A DNA stretch of 64,000 nucleotides from Flaccisagitta enflata (taxonomy: Eukaryota > Chaetognatha > Sagittoidea > Aphragmophora). The translations under genes and the position numbers were made by a program. The stretch's first letter is position 1. Each line of letters opens with the position of its first letter. The notes beneath the pieces were generated by a model, which was given only the letters and a program-made list of their open reading frames with translations, made no database searches and had not been told where the DNA came from. The stretch spans positions 2,046,001 to 2,110,000 of the forward strand of contig OZ231128.1 of assembly GCA_965153355.1 (NCBI GenBank), written 5' to 3'. Shown one piece after another: positions 1-12,167 of this stretch.

Positions 1-42
1 GGTCTCAACAACCGCACGCGACTGTAAGGTGTTGGCCTTGTT
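1..42 (-). mobile_element. Hairpin-family element, head end cut by window edge
   Basis: Matches CCGCACGCGACT ... GGCCTTGTT, the reverse complement of the family head, with the variant GTGTTGGCCTTGTT also seen at 53246. Confidence 0.55.
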
Positions 43-375
43 GATTTTTTTCCTCCAGATTATAATAGTATCAAAATAAGCTTTTTTCGAAAGTTCATAA
101 AATCATGGATTTTGCACTTTAACTTAAGACGTGAATGGTAATTGCAAAATCGCTTTGGTGGTGCCACTTGTATAATCCAAAGTTATGATAAGCAACTACT
201 TATAGCAACTACCTATTGCAACTACTTATTGCTGTACTTTGATCTGTAAGGGGGGTGCTACAGTTTTAGGGGTTTCGCATCTTGTATTAACTCTTCTTCA
301 GTAATCAATGTTTATTCAGGAATGCAAATTGGCCTACCGGAAGTTATGTTGAAGCGATGGAATTCGTGGCAAACT

Positions 376-463
376 GAAAACCCAGCTCATCTCGTCCTTT
401 TACAATGGTTTGTCAATTTGAAAACCCAGCTCATCTCGTTCTTTTACAATGGTTTGTCAATTT
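376..463 (+). repeat. 44-bp tandem duplication
   Basis: Two copies of GAAAACCCAGCTCATCTCGT ... GTCAATTT differing at one base. Confidence 0.9.
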
Positions 464-696
464 GGTTATGGGTATAGAAAGGGCACACCTTAGTCAATGA
501 AAATCAAATTAAGATAGATAACAGATTTGTCCGGGGTGTCCAGACAATTAAGGGAGGGGTGAAGCAGCGCTTGGTGGGAAACAGGGGTGGGGGAGGATTT
601 ACACACAAGGATTACATTTTTAACATCCGTGCTTTTATTATGGTCACCGTAAATGACGGACCATTCTAAAACTTTGCATCTTTATTGGTAGATAAA

Positions 697-900
<204 letters not shown>

Positions 901-1217
901 AATGAAAACAACTTTATTCTCATAAAGAAAAAATCTTCATGCATTTTCAGGTTTGTCCTACTATGAAACTTTCTCGTTTGTCCATTTTGTCCTCAAGGTG
1001 CCGACAGTCGTCATCAACAGCCACAATTCCGATGCTCATTCGTTTTCTCCTCAATTCTGAAGTCAGAGATGCCAAATTGCTCGGGGCCAAAATTGTGAGA
1101 GCGTTTAATTCTACAACAGAGTGAACAAAACTTCTCCAAATACAATGTGTATAAAAGAATCCATGAATTCGTTTTTGACATTTGGAAAAAAATTATGAAA
1201 GATATGGATTGTATGAA

Positions 1218-1425
1218 CAAGGCCAGATACATGGCTACCTTAGTTGCGTGCGGGTGGGCAGGGGCAGTATTTGAGTTACTAAGGCACTTGGGCAAGTGCA
1301 GTGAGGCCAAAGACCGCAAAAACAAAAATGGGGACCGACCGACCGATCAACCAACCAACCGACCGACCGACCGACCAACCGACGGACAAAGCGGGGTGTA
1401 GTGTCGCGTGGCACGCGACTAAAAA
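1218..1425 (+). mobile_element. Hairpin-family element, full copy
   Basis: Family reference layout: head CAAGGCC, subterminal AGTTGCGTGC then GGGTGGGCAGGGGC, middle block ending GTGAGGCCAAAGACCGCAAA, a GACC/AACC minisatellite (1336-1386), then GCGGGGTGTAG and the hairpin GTCGCGTGGCACGCGAC followed by TAAAAA. Confidence 0.85.
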
Positions 1426-1444
1426 TGGATTTGAGGAGACTTGT

Positions 1445-1661
1445 TTTCGTTATCGTTTCGCGACTCTACACCCCGCATTGTTGGTCCGTCGGTCCGTCCG
1501 TAGGTCCGTCCATCGGTCCATCCGTCGGTCCATCACGCTTTTCTTTTTTTGGGTTTTTGTGGTCTTTGGCCCCACTGCTCCTGCCCAAATGATGAAGTGA
1601 CCTCAAAAACGGTCCCTGCCCAGCCGCACGCGACTGGGGTAGCCGTGTGTCCGGCCTTGTT
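1445..1661 (-). mobile_element. Hairpin-family element, inverted neighbour
   Basis: Lies tail-to-tail with the copy at 1218-1425, about 20 bp apart. Head end CGGCCTTGTT at 1651-1661, minisatellite GGTCCGTC at ~1483-1530. Its tail hairpin is degraded. Confidence 0.8.
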
Positions 1662-3116
1662 CAAACAAGATCACAAATAAATAGGTCTTGTAAAAAGTTA
1701 GTAGCACTCCCTTGAGTTGTTTTTGCTGAATTTTCTATCATTCCTCTGTTGATCTTCTTTATACCAATAATTTTGAAAAAAGGAAAACGAAATTTACAAG
1801 ACAGAATATTGAAACCTCTTGGACATAATTTACAACTGTCACAGTTTCCATATTGTGTATCTGCCACAACTTGTGTTACCGCTGCTTATGATGGTAAAAT
1901 AGCCATCACACCATCAAAAGTAATTTCCATTTACATTATAGGTAACCCAGGTTTACCAATCAGTGAATTTTCTCGGTCATCTGATATGATATGACGTCAA
2001 TTATAGAAATAGCTGTTCCAAAGTGCGAGCAACTCAATTTGACTTCTTAGATATTGCATTTTAATGGCACATATAATATAACATAATGAGAGTGCTTTTG
2101 CACCTATTCACGAAAGTGGTTGCTGTTTTTGTTGATTACGAGTCAATGTAGTTACACCAGTGATTTTGATCCAGATTATCTAAATAGAAATTAATCAATC
2201 ACTATTTTGTCTCCATACTTTTGCTCCAGATTATAAAAGCCCTCGCAGTCAGCGACGTATAGCAACTTGGAGCCTAGGGACTTCACAGCCAATTCCAAGC
2301 ACCACAGCATATCTTTGCACAACAGCCTTTTAACTGATTTTCTATGATTCCTATGCTTTCCGACTTCTTAGCCAATACTAGACTAGATAAACAGAAACAA
2401 ATCATAAGACTTAAAAACAACTGAGTAAATCTAGGCTATAAAGTGTTTACTGCGTCATACCAAGTCAGCCAGAAAAAGATGCAAGACTAGAATTAAAATG
2501 AAAAAAGGAATAAAGCTAAAAAGAAAAAGAACGATTATAATCAGGAACTATGACCAAGTTTTTGACACATTCAAATCAATTTGTCACGCATTTTTTCAGA
2601 GAAGAATCAACTTGAAAAAGGTTGTTAACTAATTTGCCACGCGTAAGACTGTCATCGGGTTGTCAGCAAGCGTCATGTAACAATAGACACTGTATCAATG
2701 CATAATTATCTGCAGACAGATCGGACCTAATTATTGAGCCTAATGTCTGTGACCATAAGTCATCCGTTCTCCTCAAATCAATGATTTTCAGGGCATTTAG
2801 CCTTGCCGGACAAGATGTATTTTTATTCATTTTTTCTAGCCCATTGCCTCTTCCCTAGGCCAAAAACAGTGCAAAAATACCGCCAGTTAAAAACCGGTAA
2901 TGATTAACCGAGATGTAAAAGAGCGATTCTCATCTAGATGGTTATTTCTTTACCAAATAAATCTGCTTTTAATTGATTCATACAATTTAGTGTATTGTGC
3001 AAAAAGAGAATCTAGAAAAACTGTACAGCAAGTCTAGAGGGGCAAAGCATACTAATTATCAACACATATCAATCAAACCCTTGCTTCATTTTTTTTTTGC
3101 GAACTCATTGATTTTT

Positions 3117-3118
<2 letters not shown>
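1662..3118. other. AT-rich stretch, no gene seen
   Basis: No long frame, repeat family or splice-paired exon recognised. TTTATT at ~2822 could be a distant minus-strand poly(A) signal for the seven-pass gene. Confidence 0.5.

Positions 3119-3192
<74 letters not shown>
3119..3192 (+). repeat. CT microsatellite
   Basis: Uninterrupted CT run beside the hAT-family fragment at 3245. Confidence 0.97.
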
Positions 3193-3194
<2 letters not shown>

Positions 3195-3244
3195 TTCTTT
3201 TCTCCCTTTCTTCAAAATTTTTTTCCAACACAAACCGACAGACT

Positions 3245-3305
3245 TTCAATCCCGACAGCAGGGACGACATGTGATGTCCATGAAGTCCCTTGCCATACAT
3301 TGCTG
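3245..3305 (+). mobile_element. Right-end fragment of the hAT-like family
   Basis: CCCGACAGCAGGGACGACATG and TGTCCATGAAGTCCCTTG parallel the end of the 19962 element, again just after a CT microsatellite (3119-3192). The palindrome is imperfect here. Confidence 0.55.
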
Positions 3306-3506
3306 CCCTCGCTAAAGTGCGAAAAAATTGCTTTGATTTCCATGATAGTTCATCTATGTATGTTCCTTAACCATTTGACATTTTTTACGCAGATGTTGCG
3401 CGGGCGTAATGGACGGACCGATGGACATGCAGAATGATAGATGGATCAACGGATGAATGGACGGACAGATCCTCTCACAGAAATGCGTTCCAGACAAACT
3501 CTTTTA

Positions 3507-3681
3507 CAAGGTCGGATACATGGCTACCCTAGTCAAATGCGGGTTGGCAGGAGCAGTGCTCGTGAAGGTCACTGGGCATTTAGGCAGGAGCAGTAGGCTT
3601 AAAAAGCTAAAAAACGCAAAAAAAGTAAAAAGGGGATCAACCAACCGACTGACCAACCAACCACGTAGCACGCGACCAAAA
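3507..3681 (+). mobile_element. Hairpin-family element, second subfamily, beside the 7TM stop codon
   Basis: Has the variant middle block (GGCAGGAGCAGTGCTC, AAAAAGCTAAAAAACGC) shared with the copies at 47804 and 21126. The tail is shortened to CACGTAGCACGCGACC. It ends 7 bp before the seven-pass gene's stop. Confidence 0.8.
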
Positions 3682-3687
3682 GCCAGA

Positions 3688-4767
3688 CTATTTTTTCATG
3701 CACAATCTAAACAATGGGAGCGCTAAAAGATCGGTGAGACTGACGCTAACTGAGACAACAGGAACATCCGTGATAAACCTCCAATAAATACCTCCGACCA
3801 ACTCTTTGCATTTTTCAAAATCTTCAACAAAATTTCTGCCATTATTCATGCAGTTTGCGTAAGAATATTCCGAGCCGCTTTGGGTCAGTATCAAAACGTA
3901 CAGCGCCACCCGTGAAAAGTTGGTTAACAGCAACCACAGCACCATTTTAATCAGCAGCCTCTGACTTTTATCGATGGACCGATTAGCAGCGCCAGAGCCG
4001 GAGCCGGAATCCGCCCTGAAAATTTGGCTGCGGCAAATGCCAACGATGATGCGGATGCCCCAATAGACGGTCAACGTCATCGTCAACGCCGACATGACAA
4101 GGGAGTTGAAGGGGAAAATGGCCGTCTTCCAGGACTCGCCGAAAGTCTCCACGTCACCGCGAAGAATGTAATACGTCATCAGTCCGGCGTCTTTAACCAG
4201 GCTTATCAAGACAATCGGCGAGGTGATCTTCATCGCTCGGCAAAAACTGAACTCGATCTTATCCATGGAGCAAACGCGATGAAATAAATCGCGGATGAGC
4301 ATCAAAGTAAAGATAGTCTCCAGATCCATCAAGGCGTTGCTGCCAAAATGGCAAATCAATGGCGCAACGCCTGTGTAAGATATGGAAAGATTTCCCATCG
4401 TCTTTGCCATCAATTCCTCCACTTCCCGTTCGTGTTGAAAGGCGCCCGAGCTGATCAACAGCATAGCCACCAGAAGGGCACTGGCGAATGTCAGTGTAAT
4501 GGCTTTAAAACCATAAAACAGGCGAAACGAGCCCTTGGTTGTTCGACACAAGTAGAAGAAGCAGATGACTATGATTATCATCTCCGCGCCAAGGATTGAA
4601 GTCATGGCGTAAATCGCCGACGCATAAACTTGTGACAGCGCATGTTCTTCGTGTGATGGAGGATTTTCATTGTCGTTGTAATAAAGCTCTTCTGGCTCGA
4701 CACCCAATATTTCGTGCCAATTGTAGTCGCCGCTTCCCAATTCGAGGAAATCATTCAACAAGTCCAT
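3688..4767 (-). CDS. Seven-transmembrane, GPCR-like membrane protein
   Basis: A single uninterrupted frame of 359 residues. The start ATG has a good context (A at -3, G at +4). The first ~48 residues are acidic and hydrophilic (likely outside the cell). Seven hydrophobic segments follow at roughly 50-72, 83-107, 134-158, 178-200, 212-240, 266-290 and 328-352, a GPCR-like layout. IRDLFHRV after segment 3 sits where class A receptors carry DRY, and DLLALPLF in segment 7 sits where NPxxY would be; both matches are poor, so no receptor class is proposed. There is one possible N-glycosylation site (NLS) in the loop before segment 3. Segment 7 is followed by only a few residues, so there is no cytoplasmic tail. 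The stop codon lies 7 bp from a transposable-element copy (3507-3681), which would form the start of the 3' UTR. Seven segments and open frame are seen; receptor function is inferred. It could be another seven-pass family or have unseen upstream exons. Confidence 0.65.
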   Translation of the reverse strand: MDLLNDFLELGSGDYNWHEILGVEPEELYYNDNENPPSHEEHALSQVYASAIYAMTSILGAEMIIIVICFFYLCRTTKGSFRLFYGFKAITLTFASALLVAMLLISSGAFQHEREVEELMAKTMGNLSISYTGVAPLICHFGSNALMDLETIFTLMLIRDLFHRVCSMDKIEFSFCRAMKITSPIVLISLVKDAGLMTYYILRGDVETFGESWKTAIFPFNSLVMSALTMTLTVYWGIRIIVGICRSQIFRADSGSGSGAANRSIDKSQRLLIKMVLWLLLTNFSRVALYVLILTQSGSEYSYANCMNNGRNFVEDFEKCKELVGGIYWRFITDVPVVSVSVSLTDLLALPLFRLCMKK

Positions 4768-4951
4768 CCTTGTGGCAATAATACCACCTTGGAAGTAACT
4801 ATACAGACACCCTCAACTAAAGATATCTCTGCTTTTAGATTAGCTAGAAACTTTTTTTATAAAAAGAAATTAATCTTTGTCAAATTATCTTCAGAGTGAA
4901 TGCAGTCTGGTTTTTGTAGCGTAAGCCGTTTAAAAATGGCAAGAAAAAGAA

Positions 4952-5154
4952 CAAGGCCGGATATACGGCTACCCCAGTCGCGTGCGGGTGGGCAGGGGCC
5001 GTAATTGAGGTCATCAGATCATTTGGGCAGGAGCAGTGAAGCCAAAAATCCCAAAAATCCAAAAAAAGTAAAATGTGACGGACCGACGGACGGACGGACC
5101 GACAGACAGACTGACAAAGCGGAGTGTAGAGTCGCGTAGCACGCGACTAAAAAA
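4952..5154 (+). mobile_element. Hairpin-family element, best-preserved copy
   Basis: Subterminal AGTCGCGTGC at 4976-4985 is the exact reverse complement of GCACGCGACT at 5139-5148. Tail hairpin stem GTCGCGT/ACGCGAC with loop AGC, then TAAAAAAA. Confidence 0.88.
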
Positions 5155-5194
5155 ACAATCTGGTCTCTGTAGCTTTAATCATTTAGAAATTACA

Positions 5195-5425
5195 AGTAAA
5201 ATAATTGGAAAAAAGTCGTATACATACATTTTCTGATATTCACAGCTAAGAAAGAGCTAATTTTTCTCTTTCAAATGGCGCCAACCAGAAGTCTCTACGA
5301 TCATTAGTTATGGTGCTATGAATTTTTGAATCTTGTTTTATTTTTTCGCATTTTCGCAAAATTTGATATTTTTCATTAATCCTATTTCTTGTAGGTATAC
5401 GGTCTAATTCTTCAAAATTGATGTC
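5195..5425 (+). repeat. Dispersed repeat, copy 1
   Basis: GATATTCACAGCTAAGAAAG, CAACCAGAAGTCTCTAC and ATGAATTTTTGAATCTT recur in the same order at 46790-47065. No coding content is seen. Confidence 0.7.
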
Positions 5426-5739
5426 AGTATCCATTTATGGGCCTTTTTCACTCGATAGTGTATCTGAGGTGAGGTTTTGAGAGCTATCACACATTTTCGG
5501 CCCCCAAAAAATGAATTGACCCTGTTAATTTTACGATTTTTAAAGGAAAAAATTAGCGTGATTTTTGGCTACTGTTTTTTATGCGATTACTCCCTTGTAA
5601 TACTCACAAAAATGGTCAGAAATGCTCGAAAATTGCCAGGAACCTAACACATACATTGTATGTACTTGTGAACAAAACAATAAGCCGATTGCACTAACTT
5701 AACATGAGAGGTTAAGCACTGAAACGGGTCCCTTGAATG

Positions 5740-6450
5740 TGAAAATTAAGACAAAATTCCAAAGAAATGGTTCCCACATGTTTGATGTGATTAGAAGTAA
5801 GAAATCAATAAAATCTCAAATTTTTCACACCAGTAGCCTCACTAAACTGCAAAACAAGGTTACATTCTCACTTTTTGACATTAGGTATACTACAGCAGGT
5901 CGTCAAGTGCATCCCTGGAGGGTCTTTTCTCATATCCATAATTGCAAAAGTAATAATCGAAAAATCTCATATAATTTACTTCAGTAGCTTCACTCATTAA
6001 AAAGTCTAGGTAAAAGTCAGATGACCACCTCATATTTGCTGCAGCAGGTCGTCAAGTGCATCTTTGAAGGTCTTATCCACGAATCCATGAGTGCAGCAGT
6101 AAAAGTCGATATGCAACATAATTTTTACTCCTAGAGCCTCACTCTACCAAATTAAATAAAAAATGCTCATATCTACATCATGTTTGCTGCAGCAGGTCGT
6201 CAAGTGCATCCATGAAGGGCCTATCCATGAAACAATCATCGAAGCTTGTTTACAAATCCATAATTACAATACTATATAAAAAAATCTCACATTATTTACT
6301 CCAATGAACCAACAAAGTGGGGTAGAGAGTTGCGTAGCACGCGACTGCAAATAGGTAAAGCTTACACATGTTGACATCATGTTTGCTGCAGCAGGTTGTC
6401 AAGTGCATCATTGAAGGGTCTATCCACGAATCAATCATTGAAGCTGCTTG
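5740..6450 (+). repeat. Diverged tandem array, ~150-bp period
   Basis: GCAGCAGGTCGTCAAGTGCA recurs at ~5895, 6043, 6190 and (with one change) 6388, each followed by TGAAGGGTCTATCCACGAA-like sequence and, ~90 bp on, AAATCTCA...TTTACT and AGTAGCCTCACT. A hairpin-family tail sits inside the third unit. Confidence 0.75.
6312..6350 (+). mobile_element. Hairpin-family tail fragment
   Basis: Only the last ~38 bp: CAAAGTGGGGTAGAGAG, then the hairpin TTGCGTAGCACGCGACT. It sits inside the diverged tandem array at 5740-6450. Confidence 0.7.
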
Positions 6451-6459
6451 CCAGTAATT

Positions 6460-7444
6460 ACTATGTGGGTATGTAGGTATTTGAACATTGTTGCAGATGG
6501 GTGGGCAGGGGGACCCAACCCCGCCCCAAACCACTCCTGCCACGCAATCACATAGCACCCCCAGGCAACGGCGGCAGCCTAGACCCCAAATGTAATCATT
6601 CATGTTGCCCTGACACAACCTTTCACGCACACTCAATTCAACCTATTCATGCTACACTCTTTTCTTCCAATAAGAACCAAGGTTATCCTGATGTTAGTCT
6701 AATGATCTTTAAAGATTAAAAGAATGCCATGAACATAAAAAATCTTCAGTATAAATAAATTGATTGAATTAATAATATTTCAAAAAACATAGAAAAAACA
6801 TTTCTTTAAAGGGATTTTGATTTAATTTTTATTTTATATTTGCTTAAAAACTACTTCATCATATCTAATCAATGTGTATTTATAGTTCTTTTATATACAT
6901 GTATGTTTATATACATTTTTAATAAAAATAAAAGCGTCTTCATTATGTTCTGTGTATGCTCACAAATCACGATGGATTGTAATCAATATCTGCACTCAGC
7001 GCGTGGGGATTTGTGTAATTAAAAATCATAAAATTTGGCAAAGAAAATGGTGGAAAAAAGGTTTGATAGAGTCATCTTTGAAGCTCTTGGGAGGCTAGGG
7101 GAGACGGAATTCACGTTTGGGAAAGGTCTCATTTGAAAGCCAAGATAAAAACGTATCTCATGATTGTGCGTGCAAAAATACTCATGTTTGCGTTTGGCCA
7201 CAACTCATCAAGAAAGTAATAAATAGGCTAAAAATGAGTTTTATTCGCATCGCACTGACTTGAAACTTACATCGATAGAAAGCTCTTGTAATTATCTATC
7301 AGAGATGCGTCGCCTTTTTATCCATATCTTCAATCTAGGTCACTTTTATAGCTGCCAACAATGAATGTTATGATACACAAATTTGCCTTTTCTCAGCTCT
7401 AGGGAATTTTCTGCCCCGCAAACTGAAAGCCGTTGTACCTATTT
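6460..7444. other. Mostly unique sequence, no gene seen
   Basis: A short GATGGGTGGGCAGGGGGACCC block at ~6497 recurs (variant) at ~11290 and ~13945, so it is another dispersed repeat. Otherwise nothing. Confidence 0.5.
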
Positions 7445-7914
<470 letters not shown>

Positions 7915-8517
7915 AACCTGTATCCAGAATGTTTTGTTCAGCAAAATTTGTTCAAAAGATTTGAAACCAAATCATCCTTAACAATAAAGTGCTTAGAATA
8001 TGGAAAATTCAAATAATCTGCAAGGTAAAAACATATTACCCCTCTACACTTTCAATATAATGTTTTAGTCAATTCCCTAGGTATCAGTATACTTTTTTCC
8101 AAGATTGTATTGTGAAGGTAATGAATCGAATCGATTCTTTTCTAAGGAGATTCTTGAAATGAAGTTTCAGTACTATTGTGAAATGATATTTTGAGACAAC
8201 TACTTTGATACTTGCCGCTGTATCTTGTGCAAATGCGAGCAAAGAAACAGACAACATCCTTTTTATATTCAGTCAACATATGATTTTAGCCTGATTACAG
8301 AACTCATGTAATCATTTAAAATATACCAGTAAAGGTGGCCATGCCATTTGTTGTTTTCCATCGCCATAAAGAAGTGACAAATTGAATGTAGCATTCGCCA
8401 ATTGGCCAATCATGTAATGACTATTGACTAATGTAACGAACTGTCACGCAAATGATTTCCATCACGGCAACGATGTTTTAGTTGATTGCTGTAGCAGGTG
8501 GTTTGATCTACGCTAGT

Positions 8518-8519
<2 letters not shown>
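7915..8519. other. Unique AT-rich sequence, nothing seen
   Basis: No frame above background and no repeat recognised. Confidence 0.5.
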
Positions 8520-8568
<49 letters not shown>

Positions 8569-8671
8569 GATGAACAGGTGAAACAACGGTGTTCGTCTCT
8601 TTTTAACGTTTCTTTTCAAACGATATCTCGATGTCAGGATTGCCCTGTCGCCCTTTTAGATACAAAGTGAA

Positions 8672-8762
<91 letters not shown>
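8520..8762 (+). repeat. GA then CT microsatellite pair
   Basis: GA run at 8520-8569 and CT run at 8673-8762, 100 bp apart and mutually complementary, so the region could fold. Confidence 0.95.
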
Positions 8763-8766
<4 letters not shown>

Positions 8767-9939
8767 AAGGCGACATCATCGAAGAAGTGTCTTCTTCTTC
8801 AGTAAAACAAGAGGCGCCTCTATTGTGTTTTGGACTTCGGTGTTCGAACTCTTTTCATAGCCTTTTGTCTCCATTGATAGGCGCCCTTATTGTATTTTTT
8901 TGTCTATGGGCGCCGTCATTGTGTTTTTAGTCCTCAATGTCATTGTGATCTTCGTCCACAGTGTCTCAGTGTCATTGTCCTCTAAGTCGTCGGTCTCCTC
9001 CTTGTCACAACCACTGAAACGGTGCCGTACTGTCTCCCACGGGAAAATAATGGGGAGAAGAATTAAGACTCATTTGTATCTTTCTACTCCTATTTACTTG
9101 TTTCACTTGTCAATTTTACTATTCAGATGGTGGCTAACTCAAGGCCATTTTTAACTTCTGTAATTGTAGACAATGTCTTTGAGCTCTAACTCTTTACAAC
9201 GGTAGAAAGTCAATATTCGGTTCAGTCTTCAGGGCGTCAGCTTTTGGCGTCATGTTTCAAGATGCAGCTGAATAGCTAAGCGTTGGTTCGTTCGTGTGTT
9301 CGTCTTTTTGAATCGACCTGCGCCAGCTCCCCGCCCCCCCCCCCCCCTTACCGTACCCGTTCCCTGTTCCGTATGCATACTTCTATATAGTTTTTTAAGT
9401 GCGTCCTCGCACTTCTATAAGAGGTTATGTCCGTGGCTTGGTTGGTTGGTCGGTCGGTCACGCAAACGTTTGAAATGTGCAAAAGAGCTGATTCTGACGT
9501 ATTCATCTGAAAAAAAGACCCGTATATTCACGGGGGAGGGACAAGTAGTGCCCAGTAAGTGCTGCGCGATTTTAATCTTATTGCTCACCAATCGTAAGGA
9601 TCTCATTGGCCCGGGAAGTGCACAAGTATTCCCGTAAATCATCCTGGGAAGATTTTCTACTCTCCTATTTCAAAGTAGAAACTGAAAGAGGGCAAAATAT
9701 TAGAGGAGCAAATTGGCTTTTTTCTGACGGGTTGTTTTTTCAGATGTCTTTATTCCTATCACCTTTCATGCCCTACCACATTCAATATTCATTCATTCAT
9801 TCATTTATTCATCAAAAACGTTCATTCACAAACTTATTGGCCTTAACTTGGCCTTGTTGAGGGGAATGAGAATGAGAATTCGAATTTTAACTTGATGATA
9901 GAGTGCCGACCTTAAACGAAATAAACACAGATCAGACAA
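8763..9939. other. Unique sequence, nothing convincing
   Basis: Several short frames without recognisable motifs; a hairpin-family fragment at 9412 and a short ATTC run near 9787. Confidence 0.5.
9412..9475 (-). mobile_element. Hairpin-family fragment (TATAAGAGG subfamily)
   Basis: CTATAAGAGG-like start, GTCCGTGGCTTGG, then GGTT/GGTC repeats and CACGC, as in the copy at 46598. No head is recognisable. Confidence 0.45.
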
Positions 9940-9989
9940 CAACAAAACCAACAACAACAATGACAATATCATTAACAACAATAACATTT

Positions 9990-10082
<93 letters not shown>

Positions 10083-10148
10083 TTGACATTATTAACAACA
10101 TTGACAACAACAACAACAATAACAACCACAACCACAACAACAACAACA
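9940..10148 (+). repeat. AAC microsatellite
   Basis: CAA repeats with ATT interruptions on both sides of a pure core. Confidence 0.97.
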
Positions 10149-10195
10149 TTAAACTTTCTCCTGACCATATCTAGCCAGGGCGTATGAGAGATTCA

Positions 10196-10515
10196 CGCGA
10201 CTGGGAAATAGTTGCGCCACTTCAACAAAACAAACTAACCACTTTCTTAAGCCTTTGATTGTGATGAGGTTAGGATTGTTGAAAGGAGACTAACTCACCA
10301 TTTTCCTATGCGTTTGGCTGCGATGATGTTGGGAGATTGTTACAAGGAACTCACCACTTTCCTAAGCCTTTGATTGTGATGAGGTTAGGATTTGTTGAAA
10401 GGAGACTAACTCACCACTTTCTTAAGCGTTTGGTTGCGATGATGTTGGGAGATTGTTACAAGGAACTCACCACTTTCCTAAGCCTTTGATTATGATGATG
10501 TTAAGATTGTTAATG
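10196..10515 (+). repeat. Two-type tandem repeat (~116-bp higher-order unit)
   Basis: Type A (CACTTTCCTAAGCCTTTGAT, GTGATGAGGTTAGGAT) and type B (CTTAAGCGTTTGGTTGCGAT, GATGTTGGGAGATTGTTAC) alternate for about 2.5 rounds. Confidence 0.8.
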
Positions 10516-10594
10516 TTACAGAGAGATATCACCGATTGTTCCCCGCGTCGATCCCTCTTTGCTGTGTCCCGATAACCGCCGGATATTACCTATT

Positions 10595-10757
<163 letters not shown>

Positions 10758-10935
10758 GAAGATAGAACGTCGCAATATCAGTGGGGGCCAACGGAAGCAT
10801 CTTTTTAAGCGTGACGCTGGATTTAACGGCTGGCTAAAAATTACGGTTGAGCTGAAGTGAAATTACGGCGGTGCGAGATTACATCTTTGAGCGACAAAGT
10901 CTTCCGCCAACTCGTGTGGTCTCAACTGTCGACCC

Positions 10936-11325
10936 TTTTTTAGTCGCAAGCACGTGATTCTATAACCTGCTTTATTTGTTAGTCGGTTGGTTGGTCTATC
11001 CGTCTGTCCATAACACTTTGCTGGTCTATCCGTCTGTCCATAACACTTTGCTGGTCTATCCGTCTGTCCATAACACTTTCTGGTTTTACAGGCGGTTTTT
11101 GCACCAATACTTCTGCCCAATACTTGATTTATTCGGTTTTCAGGTGCAGACTGTGTCCGTCTGTTGGTCCGATAGTCTGTCCGTCGTTCCATTGGCCTGT
11201 CCGTTGGTCCGTTGATTCTTGGAAACAAGTCAAAAAGTGGGAAAACGTTTTAGATGCTCTTTGAGTGTGGGTTAGGGTTCATGGGGTGCAGATAGGGGTT
11301 GGACGCCCCTGCCCACCCATCCACA
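10936..11325 (-). mobile_element. Degenerate hairpin-family element with 30-bp triplication
   Basis: Tail motif TTTTTAGTCGCAAGCACGTGA at its left, three copies of a 30-bp unit (GGTCTATCCGTCTGTCCATA...) at 10992-11081, GGTCCGT repeats at ~11160-11215 and a GCCCCTGCCCACCCATCC segment at the right. Confidence 0.5.
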
Positions 11326-11556
11326 TTGACATTGTGACCCCACATCACTTGTTTCATTTCTTCTGCCCCCTTTGCACGCAATGGGGAAACCGTGCCTTGT
11401 TTAAAGAAGTGGAGAATTGGATTAAGCACTACCGTAATTGGCGGCTTCGTGTCGGATTATTACTTTGTATAGGTCCCCATCTCTCTTTTCTTGTACTTCC
11501 TGCTTGTAATGATGTGTAAATCCGTTTCATTTGGCGAGACGTGAAGACACGTGAAG

Positions 11557-11850
11557 ACAGATGGCGCCGAGTGTATGTGTTTGGGCAATGGATGGCGCCA
11601 AGTGTATGTGTTTGGGCAATGGATGGCGCCGTGTTTGTGTTTGGGCAATGGATGGCGCCAAGTGAATGGGATTGGGCAACAGTTGGGGCCGAGTGTATCC
11701 GGCAACAGATGGCGCCTTGTGTTTGTAATTGTGTTTGGGCAACAGATGGCGCTAAGTGTATGTTTGGGCAACAGATGGCACCGAGTGTTTATGTTTGGGC
11801 AACAGATGGGGCTGAGTGTTTGTGTTTGGGCAACGGATGCGAAGAGGTAC
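11557..11850 (+). repeat. 31-bp tandem repeat
   Basis: Unit GATGGCGCCAAGTGTATGTG plus TTTGGGCAATG, about nine copies, becoming more diverged to the right. Confidence 0.85.
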
Positions 11851-11919
11851 CGTTTAACAACTTACTCAAATGGGTTTTTATTCGCGGAAAAGCGACTCAA
11901 GTAGTGGTTTTTTCCGCTG

Positions 11920-12167
11920 CAGATGGGCAGACTGACCGACTAACAGAAGCAACATACAGTTAAGCTTCACTAGAGCGCATTCCAAGGGACTGAGCCAAAT
12001 TATGCCTCGTAGTGAAGCTGCCTTATTGCCAGTATAAAAATAACTACAAAATCTCTCACAGGACTCCAATTTGTATGCCTTATAGGTGGGCATGCCTTGT
12101 TAGCGGGTGCGCTCTAGTGAAGCTCCACTGTATGTTGCTTCTGTCAGTCGGTCACTCTGCCCATCTG
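11920..12167. mobile_element. 60-bp inverted-repeat element
   Basis: Arms 11920-11979 and 12108-12167 match at about 56 of 60 positions (CAGATGGGCAG ... AGAGCGCA). A 128-bp spacer lies between. No TSD seen. Confidence 0.7.

Noticed and set aside
1301-1600. Pro-Thr-Asp-Arg-rich frames over GACC/GACG tracts (also 47407-47742 and 10863-11228)
   Set aside because: They are minisatellite cores of the hairpin-family elements, present in either orientation, with no conserved start.
4976-5154. Classical Helitron 3' end (hairpin then CTRR)
   Set aside because: CTAA immediately follows the stem rather than several bases away and no 5' TC is evident, so a canonical Helitron is not claimed.
11541-11963. 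140-codon plus-strand frame
   Set aside because: It lies in a 31-bp tandem repeat and reads as repeated filler; two other frames are open as well.
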